Positions 1-11,220 of a DNA stretch of 64,000 nt are shown here, one piece after another (positions within the stretch are counted from its first letter, which is position 1; every line of letters begins with the position of its first letter). The position numbers and the translations under genes were made by a program. The notes under the pieces were generated by a model. That model made no database searches, was not told where the DNA came from, and worked only from the letters and a program-made list of their open reading frames with translations. This DNA is from Cucumis sativus (Eukaryota; Streptophyta; Magnoliopsida; Cucurbitales; Cucurbitaceae). The stretch is from contig NC_026656.2 of the NCBI RefSeq assembly GCF_000004075.3, positions 2,728,001-2,792,000 of the forward strand. Reading direction: 5' to 3'.

Positions 1-353
1 CGTACTTGAGATGGATTCACTTTGTAAAAAATTGGTAAAACAACTTGTCCTCTCAATTCCTTACACATAATGATTTTCACCAATTCATTCAAACACCAAC
101 TGGAAGATGCATAATTTTGGGAGATAATAACGATGGAGATCTTGGATTCTTCAATAGCTTCGAAAAGAGATGCAGAAATTTCTTGACCCCTTGAAATCCT
201 GTTATCTATAAAAACATTGATTCCTCTTTGACGCAAAGCCATATTAAGATGACTGGTGAAGTTGGATCGAGTATCTTCCCCTCGAAAGCTTAAAAAGACA
301 TCAAAAGTCCATCTAAAACATGAGGAAGAAGATGATCCACTTGCTCTATCCAT
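1..353 (-). CDS. TIR-NB-LRR gene (TNL0), N-terminal TIR part only, cut by window edge
   Basis: Translating the minus strand from the ATG at 353 gives 117 uninterrupted codons up to the window edge. They contain the TIR signature (FDVFLSFRGEDTRSNFTSHL) and the block YASSSWCLNEL with the conserved catalytic-type Glu of plant TIR NADase domains. The rest of the TIR exon and the NB-ARC and LRR exons must lie to the left of the window. The TIR resembles that of TNL2 (15416..15897) more than that of TNL1, with only scattered substitutions. About 200 bp of upstream sequence is also shared with TNL2, so the two are probably recent duplicates. Such proteins are intracellular immune receptors. Nothing here shows whether the whole gene is intact. 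Confidence 0.88.
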   Translation of the reverse strand, partial: MDRASGSSSSSCFRWTFDVFLSFRGEDTRSNFTSHLNMALRQRGINVFIDNRISRGQEISASLFEAIEESKISIVIISQNYASSSWCLNELVKIIMCKELRGQVVLPIFYKVNPSQV

Positions 354-560
354 ATTGAGGAATGGAAAAGTAGAAGATATATAAGTGAATACCTTATCAA
401 TACCTTGGAGACCTCTCTCTGTTTCTCATTTTCTTCCATTTTGTCTGTCATATTTTTGGTGGCATCTTGATTCCAACAACCTTCCTCTCTGTCTTTTTCT
501 CATTGACTTTGAAACAAACGTTTTCCCCAAGTCTTCTTCCTTTTTAAAAAAATTAATTTT
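354..560 (-). promoter_or_regulatory. 5' flank of TNL0, conserved with the TNL2 5' flank
   Basis: This stretch aligns by eye with 15898..16080 upstream of TNL2. Both start with GAGGAATGGAAAAGTAGAA, pass through a CT-rich tract (pyrimidine-rich on the plus strand) and end in a TTGACTTTGAA block. It probably holds the 5' UTR and proximal promoter. TNL1 lacks this flank. No TATA element could be fixed with confidence. Confidence 0.5.
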
Positions 561-694
561 TAGTTAAAATACTATTTTATTCACTTCTTATTAAATTTTC
601 ACTTGGAAACGATGATATTTAAATATATTTTTCACCACTGTATAAATTAAATAGTTCTCTATTAATAAACACAGACAGAATCTGACGAAGTCTC

Positions 695-800
695 ATGAAA
701 CACTTTCTTTTTTAATCTCAGAATAATTCCTAAAATTACGAGCTAGAGAATCAAAGCAAGAAAATAAACTCGAACTACATCCAACCAAGCAATTATCCAT
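695..800 (-). pseudogene. Relic of TNL intron-1 sequence upstream of TNL0
   Basis: The segment shares ordered blocks with 14285..14375, the acceptor-proximal part of TNL2 intron 1 (for example the AATCAAAGCAA and AATCCAACCA-type blocks, same orientation). It lies outside any gene model, upstream of TNL0. The simplest reading is a leftover of a former TNL copy or of unequal exchange. No TIR or NB-ARC coding sequence is visible beside it. Confidence 0.4.
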
Positions 801-802
801 CA

Positions 803-1328
803 CAAGGGAGTGGAGACAGCATATAACGAATAGTGGAATAATTCCATATTGAACCAAAAAATCTAAGGCTCCTTTAACCTTTGGTGTTTGTTTGTTTCTT
901 CTTTTTTTTCTTTTGAAAATTAAGCATATGAACACACCCTCCACCCATAAATTTCTATGATTTGTTATCTACTTTGTTTCAGTTAGTTTAAAAAATTAAG
1001 TGTTTGTTTGAAAATTAAACTTGCAAAATAATTAATTTTCAAAACCCTTTTTTCCTTAGCATTTTATTATATCCAGCCCAAGGGAGTGGAGACAGAACAT
1101 GACGAAAACGAAAAGTGCAATAATTCCATATCGAACCAATCGTTTATTGTTTCTAAGGCTCGTTTAACCTTTGGTATTTGTTTATTAGTTTTTGAAAATG
1201 AAGCATATGAACACACGGTTTCGCCCATAAATTTCTATTATTGTTATCTACTTTGTTTTAATTATTTTAAAAAATTAATTAAGTGATGGTTTGAATATTA
1301 AACTTAGAAAATAATTAGTTTTGTAAAG
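803..1328. repeat. Diverged direct tandem duplication (about 250 bp, 2 copies)
   Basis: Copy 1 (about 803..1051) and copy 2 (about 1079..1328) both start with CAAGGGAGTGGAGACAG. They share the ordered blocks AATAATTCCATAT, TTTAACCTTTGGT, GAAAATGAAGCATATGAACACAC (with small changes) and CCCATAAATTTCTAT. Divergence is moderate, with indels. No coding function is apparent. Confidence 0.75.
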
Positions 1329-1512
1329 GGACATTTTTAAAATATCAAAATAAATTAGAATATTTATCGGCTATAACAAAATTTTGTATTTTATATTTCT
1401 ATCAATGATAGTTACCGATAAATTACCATCATTGTAGTATATCATTGACTATCATCGATGACATTTAGAAATTTTTCTATAAATATTTTGACATTTTACG
1501 ATGAGTTCAAAT
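1328..1512. mobile_element. MITE-like foldback element, copy A
   Basis: The element is AT-rich and its ends are imperfect inverted repeats: left end near AATATTTATCGGCTATAAC, right end near TTTTTCTATAAATATTTTG. The centre carries self-complementary ATCAATGAT/ATCATTG motifs. It matches copies at 1915..2090 and 2878..2950. There is no coding capacity. Boundaries are approximate and no target-site duplication was established. Confidence 0.5.
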
Positions 1513-1914
1513 GTTTTTACAACTAATTTGAAAATCATTATTGAAAAAGAAAAGGAGAAAACAAATATAAATTTTAAAAAAGCACGAAATGACGGACTAA
1601 AATATGAAATCTTCTTTTCTCTTACCTCCCCGTTAACGTGATTTCTTTAGATAACATATAAGGGGTATTTAGCGTGCAAGTTTGTAATCAAATGTATGGT
1701 AATTAAATGACTGTGGGCTTATTTGATGAAGTTTTTATGCTTGAAAATTTCCAGATGTGGAGTGCAAGAATTGAGTGTAGACATTGGTAATCTGGATTTC
1801 TAATGCTTGTGTTTAGGGTGTTGGTTTTGAATTCCGCTTAGCTAATCTGTTTGTTTGTTTTTTTTTTTTTTTTTTGTTAATTGTACATCCTAAATTTATC
1901 ATGTATAAAATTTT

Positions 1915-2090
1915 TAAGGAGCATTGTAAAAAATAACAAAATAAATTAAAATATTTACGAATTATAGCAAAATTTGGATTATATCAATTATAGTCTTCTA
2001 TCACTATAGTAGTATGATTATCTGTGATGAAATTTGCTATATGTTGTAAATATTTTGTAAAATCTCATAGTTTTAAAAATACCCCAATTA
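1915..2090. mobile_element. MITE-like foldback element, copy B
   Basis: The left arm at 1947..1975 pairs imperfectly with the right arm at 2030..2056. The arms read TTTACGAATTATAGCAAAATT and, on the other side, AAATTTGCTATATGTTGTAA, about 55 bp apart. Flanking AAATAACAAAATAAATTAAA sequence is shared with copy A and with the partial copy at 2878. It is non-autonomous, with no ORF. A poly-T run (about 1859..1875) lies just to its left. Confidence 0.55.
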
Positions 2091-2877
2091 TTAATTTATT
2101 TTTTAAAAATATTTATTGCAACTATAATTCAATTTATTTTTTTAAAAATATTCATTGCACCTATAAAACAATAAAGTTTAACATTCAATAACAACAATTT
2201 TTTTATTAGAGTTGCATTAACATGTGCATGATCAAATTAGGAATATTACAAACTATTTGCAAAATATAACAAGTCATGTAATCAGATGAAGTTTACACAA
2301 GTTTCAGTTAAGCAAAACATTAAAAAACGTCTAATAACTAGGTTTCAAAATAAGCATAGCAAAAGGGTCATCATGCAATAGCAAAAGTAAAGTAGTGTTA
2401 CATTTAGTGATTGTTATGATTATCTTTCTATGATGCACATGCAATGTAATATTTAAACTACTTTTATCAAGTGTTTCAATAAAAATAAGTTTTTTTATAA
2501 TTTTTTTTTATAAAGTAAATCCAAATAAGTTCTAAGAGTTAAAAGTGACCAACAAAAAAATTTTAAAATATATATTTAAATCCTAAATTTTATATGCTAG
2601 GTATAACATACTCTTAAATTTTAAAATTATGTATAATCGTGTGTTTTAAAATTTAATTATGTGTCAAATATACTTAAAATTTTAAGCTTTTGTCATTTAT
2701 TTTCTTCAAGTTTTACTGGACCGGGAAGGAGATTCATATTTTTTCCGTACAAAAAAGGATAAAACAAAGATGAAAATGACAGTTCTAATGTCTTCATTTA
2801 TTTTTATTCTTTGAACCATTTTTCATTTTTTAATTGAGAAATGAAAAAATTCTTTTTCTTTTACATATATAAAAAAA

Positions 2878-2950
2878 ATGGGCATTTTGAAAAATAACAA
2901 AATAAACTAAAATATTTTTACCATTTATCCAAAGCAAATTTTATATACTT
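2878..2950. mobile_element. MITE-like element, truncated copy C
   Basis: The sequence from GGGCATTTTGAAAAATAAC through the AAACTAAAATATTT block matches the left arm of copy B, then similarity stops. Only one arm is present, so this is a truncated copy or a solo end. Confidence 0.4.
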
Positions 2951-3690
2951 TGTCGTTTTTCTTGTCAGCTCATGATTTTATACCATGGGCCAAACATGGA
3001 CTTGACATCAAATGCCAAGGTCACGTGATGCCAAAACAAGAGACCAAACACCCATATATATTTGTAAAAATAAAAGTGTGAAAACGTACCAAAAAGTAAT
3101 TATTTGTTTGCATCTAACTTTAAGTTTGGCAAATTCTTCATTACATGTGCCATCGTTGTTGTTTGGTTGGATGAGCGGGTTTAGGTGCCTTTCTGTTTAA
3201 TTTTTGTAATTTATTTTTCACCCATTCGAAAACCCTAGCTAGTCATTTCACTTTCTTTCTCTTTATCTCAAATCTTCATCGTCACATATGTATTCGAAAA
3301 ATATCTCATATCTTATCGATTTTTTGGTTCTGACTTTACATGATTTTGATTTTATTCTCTTTGGGAGCAACCAACATCTCGACTGGCACCATGATCGACC
3401 ATAATCGTTTTGGAAGGAAACACACACACACCTGATATTAAAAAAAACAGATATACACTAAATCACGTATCAAATACATATTTACGAAGTTTCTAGAAGT
3501 ATCTAACAGAAATGAATGAAATGATATATATCTCGTTTGAAAGAGAGAAATCTTAAGAACACAAATTAAGTACCGTATTTAAAAAAAATTGAAAACAAAT
3601 TTAAAGTTAGTATCTATACTAGCAAACTGCATCCTACTTTCTGGTAGCTCAATTTTATTGAAACCCTCAAGTTAGCTTATTTCCACATCA
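2951..3690. other. Intergenic region downstream of TNL1
   Basis: AT-rich sequence without a supportable gene. A short pyrimidine-rich stretch near 3220..3280 includes AAACCCTAGCTAG and a CACACACAC run near 3422. The end presumably holds the TNL1 3' UTR (minus strand). Confidence 0.4.
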
Positions 3691-6600
3691 TTACTCCATG
3701 ATCACATGAACACCACAACCTTTTATACTTATTATAGTGTCTCGAGACAGGGGTCGAGGCTCAAACAACACCGTAAAGTTCTTCCAAATACTTCCCCCAA
3801 TAGAATTCCATTTATCATTTGATCTATTACGGTCCATTTCCATGGAATTAATTCCAAAACATAGCTGACTTAGATCAGTCTCTGGTGATCTCTCCATCGT
3901 ATCATCCCAATCATCTAGGGAGAAATCTCTATGAGGATTGAGTACAATAAACCATGTATACTCACTTGGTGATGCTCCTAGGGGCAACCATCTTGAATCG
4001 TATCCAAGATAATTTGTCCAGTCTCCAGAACTCCATACTAGAATGTCCTTAAAGAACACTTCACATTCAAGATCCCCCCCTCTATGATACCCATTAACAG
4101 GATCATGAACTTGAACTTTAACACAAGCAGCAAGAACTTTCAATTTCCAACCCGGATAATTAAATGTGGTAGGAAACGTTATTGAATTGTTCGTACTCTT
4201 GAAATGAAACCATTCTGGAATATCACAATTATTCATTAATATGAGTTGTTTGTATTTTCCATCTGCATATTCCTGCACCATTTATAGATAAGAGTGAATG
4301 TGTTAAAATATATATAATATGAGAAAAGTACATGAGAGATGAAGGCCAGGAGAAAGGAGATGATATGTACCGAATCACAAGATATGAATTCAGCTATATT
4401 GTCTGGAAATCTAGCCAATGATCTGCACCCTTGAGCATTCATATAAATTACGCCTTCTGGAACCTTTAAAATTTCTTCAAGGAACCCACAATAACTTATA
4501 TCAAAATATCTCAAAGATTTAAAATTAACAATACATGAGGGTAGGCTACAAAAGTCGTTTCCAGTCAAGTACAACTGTGTCAATGAAGGGGCGACATGGG
4601 TGATTGTTTCTAAGAAACTCAAATTTGTTATCTTGCAGTAACAAAGTTTTAAAAGTGTTAGGTAGGGAAATAAGGAAAGGGAACGAGAATATAAGAACGA
4701 AAAAGTTGAAACTTCAGATCTGAAAACACTTAAAGAAATAAGATTGCTTAAATGACAAATGGTACTTGGAAGAGTAGTGAGCTCTTTGCATACATCGATC
4801 CACAAATGTTGAAGACCAGTAAGATTTCCAATCGTTGGGGATAGTTTTGTCACACTACAAGACTGAATCCGTAATTCTTTTAAACTAGACTTCATTTCTT
4901 CACTGAAATGAGGATAACTTTCAACAATCCTGCACTCGTACATTACCAATTTTTGTAGGGACTTCAACTTGAGGTTGGATGGAAATTGCGTAAAGCCATT
5001 AGGATGACTAGAAAGTTCCAATTTAGCAAGTTTACCTAGTGATCCAACTGATTCATGAACTCTTACCAGCTTTTTACACTCGGAAAGATTCAACTCTTCA
5101 AGATTTATCGCACTGGATAGATCAGAAATTTCTTCTAAAAACTTTGAGTAGTTAAGATTTATACGCTTCAACCATTTGCAATTCTGCAATGAATTACAAA
5201 AGAAAATAGAATCAAATTTCAAATAATTTGGCTGACATTTAAAGTTAATTAATTAAATTAATGCATCATTGTTAAGTATATATAGACACGATCAATTAGT
5301 ACCAGATATCCATTTCCAAAATGTTTGATGAAGCTACTTGGCATGCTGAGTTCAGTAAGTTTCTCCAGTGAGTAGGTTGAAGGCAAAGATGAAAACGGAA
5401 ATTTAGGCCAAATCATCCACCTTAAGCTACTCGGTAGATACTCGAGACTTTTTGAAGATGTGACGTTGTGAACTTTGAGCACTACCAAGTTTTTCACTTT
5501 TTCAAAACCTCTTGAATCAATGTCTAGCTCAGTGGGCTGATGAAAATTTAGCTTTATGACTTTCACAGCCCTTGCTTCCTGCAGTGACACACAAAATAAA
5601 ACTTTGAATTAAAGTCAGCTATGAAATAATAAAATGATCAATATATACAGAATAAACTTTGTGTAAACCTTCTCACCATATCTCCATTTAAGACATCCAT
5701 GACGTCTTTTTCAAACAACAATCTTTTTCTTTTATGAGAATTAGAAGTCTCCAAGAGATGAATTGTGTGACCCATTTGTTGTATCAAGTCATGCATTTCG
5801 ACCCGGTTGAATTTATCAATTGTAAGAAGTGATAGATCAGTGAGTTTTTTAATACCCATTTCCAATCTGAAACGAGAGTCACATTCTTTTAACATCATTT
5901 GAACCTCGTTTTTGTCTTCATGTACAAAGCAACAAGAAATGTAAAGGAAAATTTCTTTTACATCTTGTTCAAGCTCATCATAACTTATTCGAAGAATATC
6001 TTGGATGCCTTTGTCCAGGTATGAGTTCTCATATTCATCCAATATACGTTCAAACTTGGATTGATCATCGATAGAATTAAGGAAGGAACCTAACACTTCA
6101 AGTGCTAAGGGAAGACCTTTACAATAATGCACAGCACGTTTTGAAACATCTAAATAATCACTTGAGGGATGACTATTTTTAAATGCATGCCAACTAAAAA
6201 GCTCAAGACCTTCAATCGCATTTAATCCGTTAACTCTTTTCAATATATTAAACCCATGACTAGCAAGTAATTGCTTGTTTCTTGTTGTTGCAATGACCTT
6301 ACTTCCATGTCCAAACCAATGATGTCCTCCAGCCAATGCCTGTAGTTGTTCATGTGTATCAACATCATCAAGAATCAAAATTATCTTTTTTGAGCATAAT
6401 CGATCCCTTATGATGCTAATTCCTATACCAACATTGCTAACTTTGATTGAATCATCCATCAGAATCTCACGAAGTAGCGTCTTTTGGAGTTCAACAAGAC
6501 CCCAGTATTGATTTGAAGCTTCTCTAACATTTGCCAAAAAGCAACAACCTTCAAAGTCATCAGAAATTTTATTGTATAAAGCTTTGGCCAAAGTTGTCTT

Positions 6601-7975
6601 GCCCATACCTCCAATTCCATACAATCCAACCATAGTAATTTCATTAGACATAACATGTGGCAGTAAATTACTAACTTGTATGTCAATTCCAACTGGATAT
6701 TTAGCTACATCTAACTCGGTTGTTGCACTATTCCTTAATTTCTTTCTGACTTCTTGAACAATTATTTGAATCAAACTTGCTTCATTTTCACTGACATTTT
6801 AAAGAAAAAAAACATACATGACAAAGATGAATGAAATTATTTTTTTTTTCAGCAACATTTCTTAATATGAGAAGCAGAAGAGAAAAGGAAAACGACCAAA
6901 TAAACTGAATCTAATTAAATCCAACCCTACTTCTATCCATTAAAAAGTGTGGTGAAAAGATAAATGAAATAATTTGAAGGGTAATTGCCACATTTTTTTT
7001 TGGGGGAGATTCGAATTTAAATTGTATAACAATGGTTAATTTAAATTGTATATTTATGGTGTCTAAGCATATCCTCTCTCACCTTGTTTCCTCCTAAAAC
7101 AAACGATGGTTAATTAACCAATGATAAACTCCCATGGTTAACGAGTATAACTGTAACGTTATTTTTAAAAAATTGTCAATGATAGACTCCTACCAGCAAT
7201 ATAGTCCATCATTGATATAATCTATCACTGTTAGACTCATACTAACAATATAGTCTATCACTAGTAAATTATGATTTATGGTCTATCACTAAACGGAGAT
7301 AAATCTGAATTTTTCTAACCTTTTTTCTTTGAATATATTGGGTTATATATGCTAATGCTTTGGGTTCAATTGTATTGCTTTATATTTGCTATTGACTCTA
7401 ATTTCAATTTGAAACAATTAAGCTTAAACTTCATTTGATTATTTTGATTATTAACAAATAACAAATAAGAAAAGGATATAGAAAAATACGTACTAGTTTT
7501 TTAGATCCCATCCAGACATAGTGGAGATGAAAGTTAGAGCCTCACTCCATGCTTGCATCTTGTTGGAGAACCTAACTTGGAGTTTGGCAAATTCTTCTCC
7601 AAATACTCCCCTTTGTCGTCGTACATGAGATGGATTCACTTTGTAAAAAACAGGAAAAACGACTTGTCGATTATTGGATTTGTTACACATAATGATTTTC
7701 ATCAGTTCATCCAAACACCAATGGGAAGATGCATAATTTTCTGAAATTATAACAATCGAGATTTTCGATTCTTCGATGGCTTTCAAAAGAGATGTACAAA
7801 TTTCTTCACCCCTTGGAAGCTTGTCATCATCTATGAAAACATTGATACCCTTTTGACACAAAGCCATATGAAGATGACTCGTGAAGTTGGAACGAGTATC
7901 TTCCCCTCTAAAACTTAAGAATACATCAAAAGGCAACCTAAGATGCGAGGAAGACGATCCAGTTGCTCGATTCAT
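3691..7975 (-). CDS. TIR-NB-LRR disease-resistance protein, complete (TNL1)
   Basis: The five-exon model (7494..7975, 5677..6790, 5303..5578, 4371..5183, 3691..4272) uses GT-AG junctions that all close in frame and gives 1088 aa. Exon 1 is the TIR domain (residues about 15-155) with SFRGEDTR and the catalytic-type Glu90 in WCLDEL. Exon 2 is NB-ARC: P-loop GIGGMGKTT (219-227), kinase-2 LILDDVD, RNBS-B GSKVIATTR, GLPL motif CKGLPLALEVLG and canonical MHD at 493-495. Exons 3-4 encode LRRs; exon 5 is the post-LRR C-JID domain starting near IPEWF and ending CGVHVIME. Such receptors act in the cytoplasm or nucleus: effector recognition triggers oligomerisation and TIR NADase signalling through EDS1. 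The start is the ATG before NRATGSSSS; an in-frame codon further upstream is not needed. The 703-bp intron 1 carries repeats. The recognised pathogen is unknown. Confidence 0.92.
7150..7315. repeat. Short degenerate repeats in TNL1 intron 1
   Basis: Within intron 1 (6791..7493) the motif TAGTCTATCACT and variants (TAGTCCATCATTGATA, AATCTATCACTG, GGTCTATCACT) recur about five times. The motif resembles the central part of the MITE-like family at 1.3-2.1 kb, so this may be a decayed internal fragment. Confidence 0.4.
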
Positions 7976-9237
7976 ATCAAAGAATCTTAAACAACAATAA
8001 TGGAGCAATGAGAAAGTATATGAGATATAAAGCCAACTATGAAAAGCTTCTTCTACCGGTTTGCTTCAAATATCTCAAATTCTCTGATTTGGGATTATAT
8101 GATCATTTGAAGTTTGGAAATATCCCATATCCTTCCTTTGACTTTTTTCTAATTATCATTATCAATGAAAAATATCCATTAATATTCAGTTAAAAACAAG
8201 TCGTTCGTCAAGAGTGTATTGCAATTTTAAAATATCATTAATCAATATTGAAAAGTATGCAATTTGTTGGCAGTTTGCACAGCCCAATAGATTACACATA
8301 TAGTTAATATATGACTGTTTCAATATTATATTATACTTTTCACATGCTAGGAAACTTCAATTTATTCAACTATGTAGACTAAAGGCACATGTTTGGTAGA
8401 GAACTTAAAAACAAAATTTTGAAAAACAAGACATTCAATCAAAAATAGAATGCAATAAAAGTATCATTTATAAGATTATATTTAGATAACTGATCCAAAA
8501 GTTGAAAACTAATTACAATAGTAGAATATTATATACAAATTATGTGATGGGTTATGAGATGTTCTAGAAAAGGGACGACTTCTAATAGTTGACTTTAAAT
8601 AAAAGATGTGTTAAGAAATCAACCATTCATTAATTAGGATAAACAAAGAAACATTTTTCTTTTAACAATATACAAAAGGACAATGGGATCAAGTGTGGTT
8701 GCACCACCCAGTACTAAAAGAAGTACAAAATTCACTTCTTTCTTTTGGGACAAAGCCCCTACCCATATACAAATTCGTAGCTTCGGTTGTTAGGTCATAT
8801 CTTCTGATTCAAGTGATCGTTTTGAGTATATGACCAGTTGTCTTCTTCGGTTTTTTTGCCCTCTATTCATCTACAACATAATTAGTTTTTAGGTTTGCTT
8901 TCATCTTATCTTTGTAATCAAAATAAAAATTACGTTGATGAGAGGTTAAAATGTCGTACATTTTAATTTCTAACTTGGGTCGTTAGGATTCTTTCCCTAT
9001 TTCTTTGTTTGTGAGCTTTTGAACTATGTTTGATGTAATGAATGATTTGATTCTGTTTTGGTCTTCAATAAAAATATATTATCGAACGCTTGTAGATGTA
9101 TGCATGTTTATTGCTTGAATTATTAATATACAATATCGTAACAGAAGGTTGTGTATTTTTATTAAAGCAAATGGTTGAATTAGCTCATAAAGAGCTCAAA
9201 CCAATAAACATAAACATAAACAATGTTTATTGTGCAC
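7976..9237. other. TNL1 upstream / TNL1-TNL2 intergenic region
   Basis: About 1.26 kb with no supportable gene. The 5' flank of TNL1 differs from the flank shared by TNL0 and TNL2. The sequence is AT-rich, with no clear promoter element beyond a weak TTTATATCTCATATA-like stretch upstream of the TNL1 start (minus strand). Confidence 0.4.
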
Positions 9238-9466
9238 AAAAGAAAAATGGTAAAACAGTTTGTCCTTTAAAATTTGATTTTCTTTGATTCTTTCAAACAC
9301 AAACTCGATTATCTGCATAGCTTTCTGAAATGATAATAACAATTATGAGATCTTAGATTCTTCATTAACTTGCATAAGAATGGAGAAATTTCTCCACCCC
9401 TCTAAAGCCCTATTATCTATAAAGACATTGATTCCTCCTTGACATAATTAAGCCATGTTAGGATGT
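9238..9466 (-). pseudogene. Decayed TIR-domain fragment
   Basis: The minus strand aligns with the TIR exons of TNL1 and TNL2 over roughly 230 bp. Recognisable blocks include the GGTAAAACAGTTTGTCC region, ATAGCTTTCTGAAAT (the S-E-x-Y part), AGATCTTAGATTCTTCA and CTATAAAGACATTGATTCCTC (the NVFIDN part). Indels and substitutions break every frame: codons are missing around the WCLNEL block and TAATTAAG is inserted near the N-terminal side. No NB-ARC or LRR remnant follows it. It is a dead fragment of a further TNL copy between TNL1 and TNL2. Confidence 0.75.
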
Positions 9467-10858
9467 TTTATTATTATTGTTGTTATTATCAATTAATACA
9501 TATTGAAAACACATACCATATTCCTAACGTTTGGTATACAATGGTAGTCTTACTATCGATATATATTTATATATTTGTTAATGTATATTTTGCACCTATA
9601 TATTATCTTCTATGCCATATATAATTGAATATAGTTTAGAACCTTTCAAAACACACACATACAACAAATAGATTAGGATTTATATTTCACATTATTGTTA
9701 AGGTCCAGTTGAAGTTTAATTGAATGTTCAAAATGTTTGGCACAAACCATCCTTTCTTCTCATTGCTTTACGTGACCAAGTGGTTGCTTCATGTATATAT
9801 GACTCCATTTAGAATAATCCTTGTCCGTAGGAAAGAGGTCGTTTTGACATCAAGTTGGTCCATTTAATTCTTCATATATATCTAAATTGGAGGTCGATTG
9901 ATATGATCACTTGCTGTCTATATAGACTATAAAGATATATAGATTCTCATTTTCATCTTCTTCTTTCCTCAGTACTCTTACGATGTTGGTAATAATTCCT
10001 ATTTGAATGTTGAATTTTGGGGGCATTACATCCTAATACTTTCTTAAAAGAAAGATGAGATATATATTGCTTCTTTGCTTTTTTCTCTCCCTATATGATC
10101 TCCCAAACACTCATTTTCCATTTTTTTTTTAATTTCCAATTACCAATCCTTTAACACAAATTAAACTTTCCCGGTTCTTTTTTCTTTTTCTTTCAAATTC
10201 ATTTATTTCAAACTTGTCCTCCACCAAAATATATCAAAATTAAATAGCCAATACGTTAAACATAACCAAATGCTAAGAGATTTTTTAAAATGAGATGTTT
10301 TTATAAGTAGCACTGTTGTGCTTTTTGTTCTCACTTCCTTTATTTAATTTCAAATTTGTTCTTCTGGATTGAGTTGATGGGCTTTTGGATTTGTTGAGAT
10401 TTGGTCCTATTGTTTTCAATTCTGTTGGGGCTGCTGGTTTCGGTTCTTATGCGATTCGAGTTTGCTTTTGTGGTGTGGATTCTGCTCTTTAAAAAATTCT
10501 CCAGAAAGGAAAGTTGAAAGGAAGTTTCGTGTACTCGATCCATCGTATGTGATGAAGAAATATAGAATATAATTAACGAAGTTTTCTACTCAATGATTAG
10601 TAGAGAGAATAGAGATTATTGAAGATCAAATAATGCTTGATTGAACGATTGCATGGTGATGTCTGATTAATTGGGGAGTGTTTTCCTTTGTTGCTTCTAT
10701 GACAAACATTAGTGATTGTTCTTCTAATTTTCATTTGTCAGTAAAATGTTATCAGTACATACAATATGTTGAGAATGTGTATAGATGTTAGTACTCTTTG
10801 TCATAACTTTTTAATAATGAATTATATCACCAGACAATATATAATCTCTTATCATGGG
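9467..10858. other. Intergenic region between TIR relic and TNL2
   Basis: AT-rich sequence with no recognised gene. A slightly less AT-rich patch near 10330..10560 is open over about 66 codons on the minus strand, but its product is low-complexity (S/N/K/R-rich), so I do not call it. Confidence 0.4.
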
Positions 10859-11006
10859 TCAAGGATCCCTCCAAACGTCGATATGTATCATTGAACTGGT
10901 TTAACCAATCGATAGTTATTTCTACTTATTGTTCAAGGATCCCTCCAAACGTCGATATGTATCATTGAACTGGTTTAACCAATCGATAGTTATTTCTACT
11001 TATTGT
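10859..11006. repeat. Perfect 74-bp tandem duplication
   Basis: 10859..10932 and 10933..11006 are identical over the full 74 bp, each starting TCAAGGATCCCTCCAAACG. Identity implies a very recent duplication or polymorphic copy number. It lies about 215 bp beyond the TNL2 stop codon, near or inside its 3' UTR. Confidence 0.93.
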
Positions 11007-11220
11007 TCTCTCAGTTGTTGCATGCACATCGTCAGTTATTAACTCAAGCGTTTTGCTAAATGCATGCTGTTGACTTGACTGAGTCTTCCTTTTTTGAACC
11101 ACACAATTAAATGATTCAAATCAATCATGTGAAAAATTAAATCTTATATACACAAGGAAAATTTTAATGTCTCTTTTACATCGATATATAAATACAAGAT
11201 CAAAGGTGGTGTATAAATGT

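Noticed and set aside
693..944. 83-codon open frame on the minus strand
   Set aside because: It overlaps the intron-1 relic and the tandem repeat, and the product is low-complexity with no domain.
10340..10543. 67-codon open frame on the minus strand
   Set aside because: Ser/Asn/Lys/Arg-rich product, no upstream gene signals, no similarity recognised.
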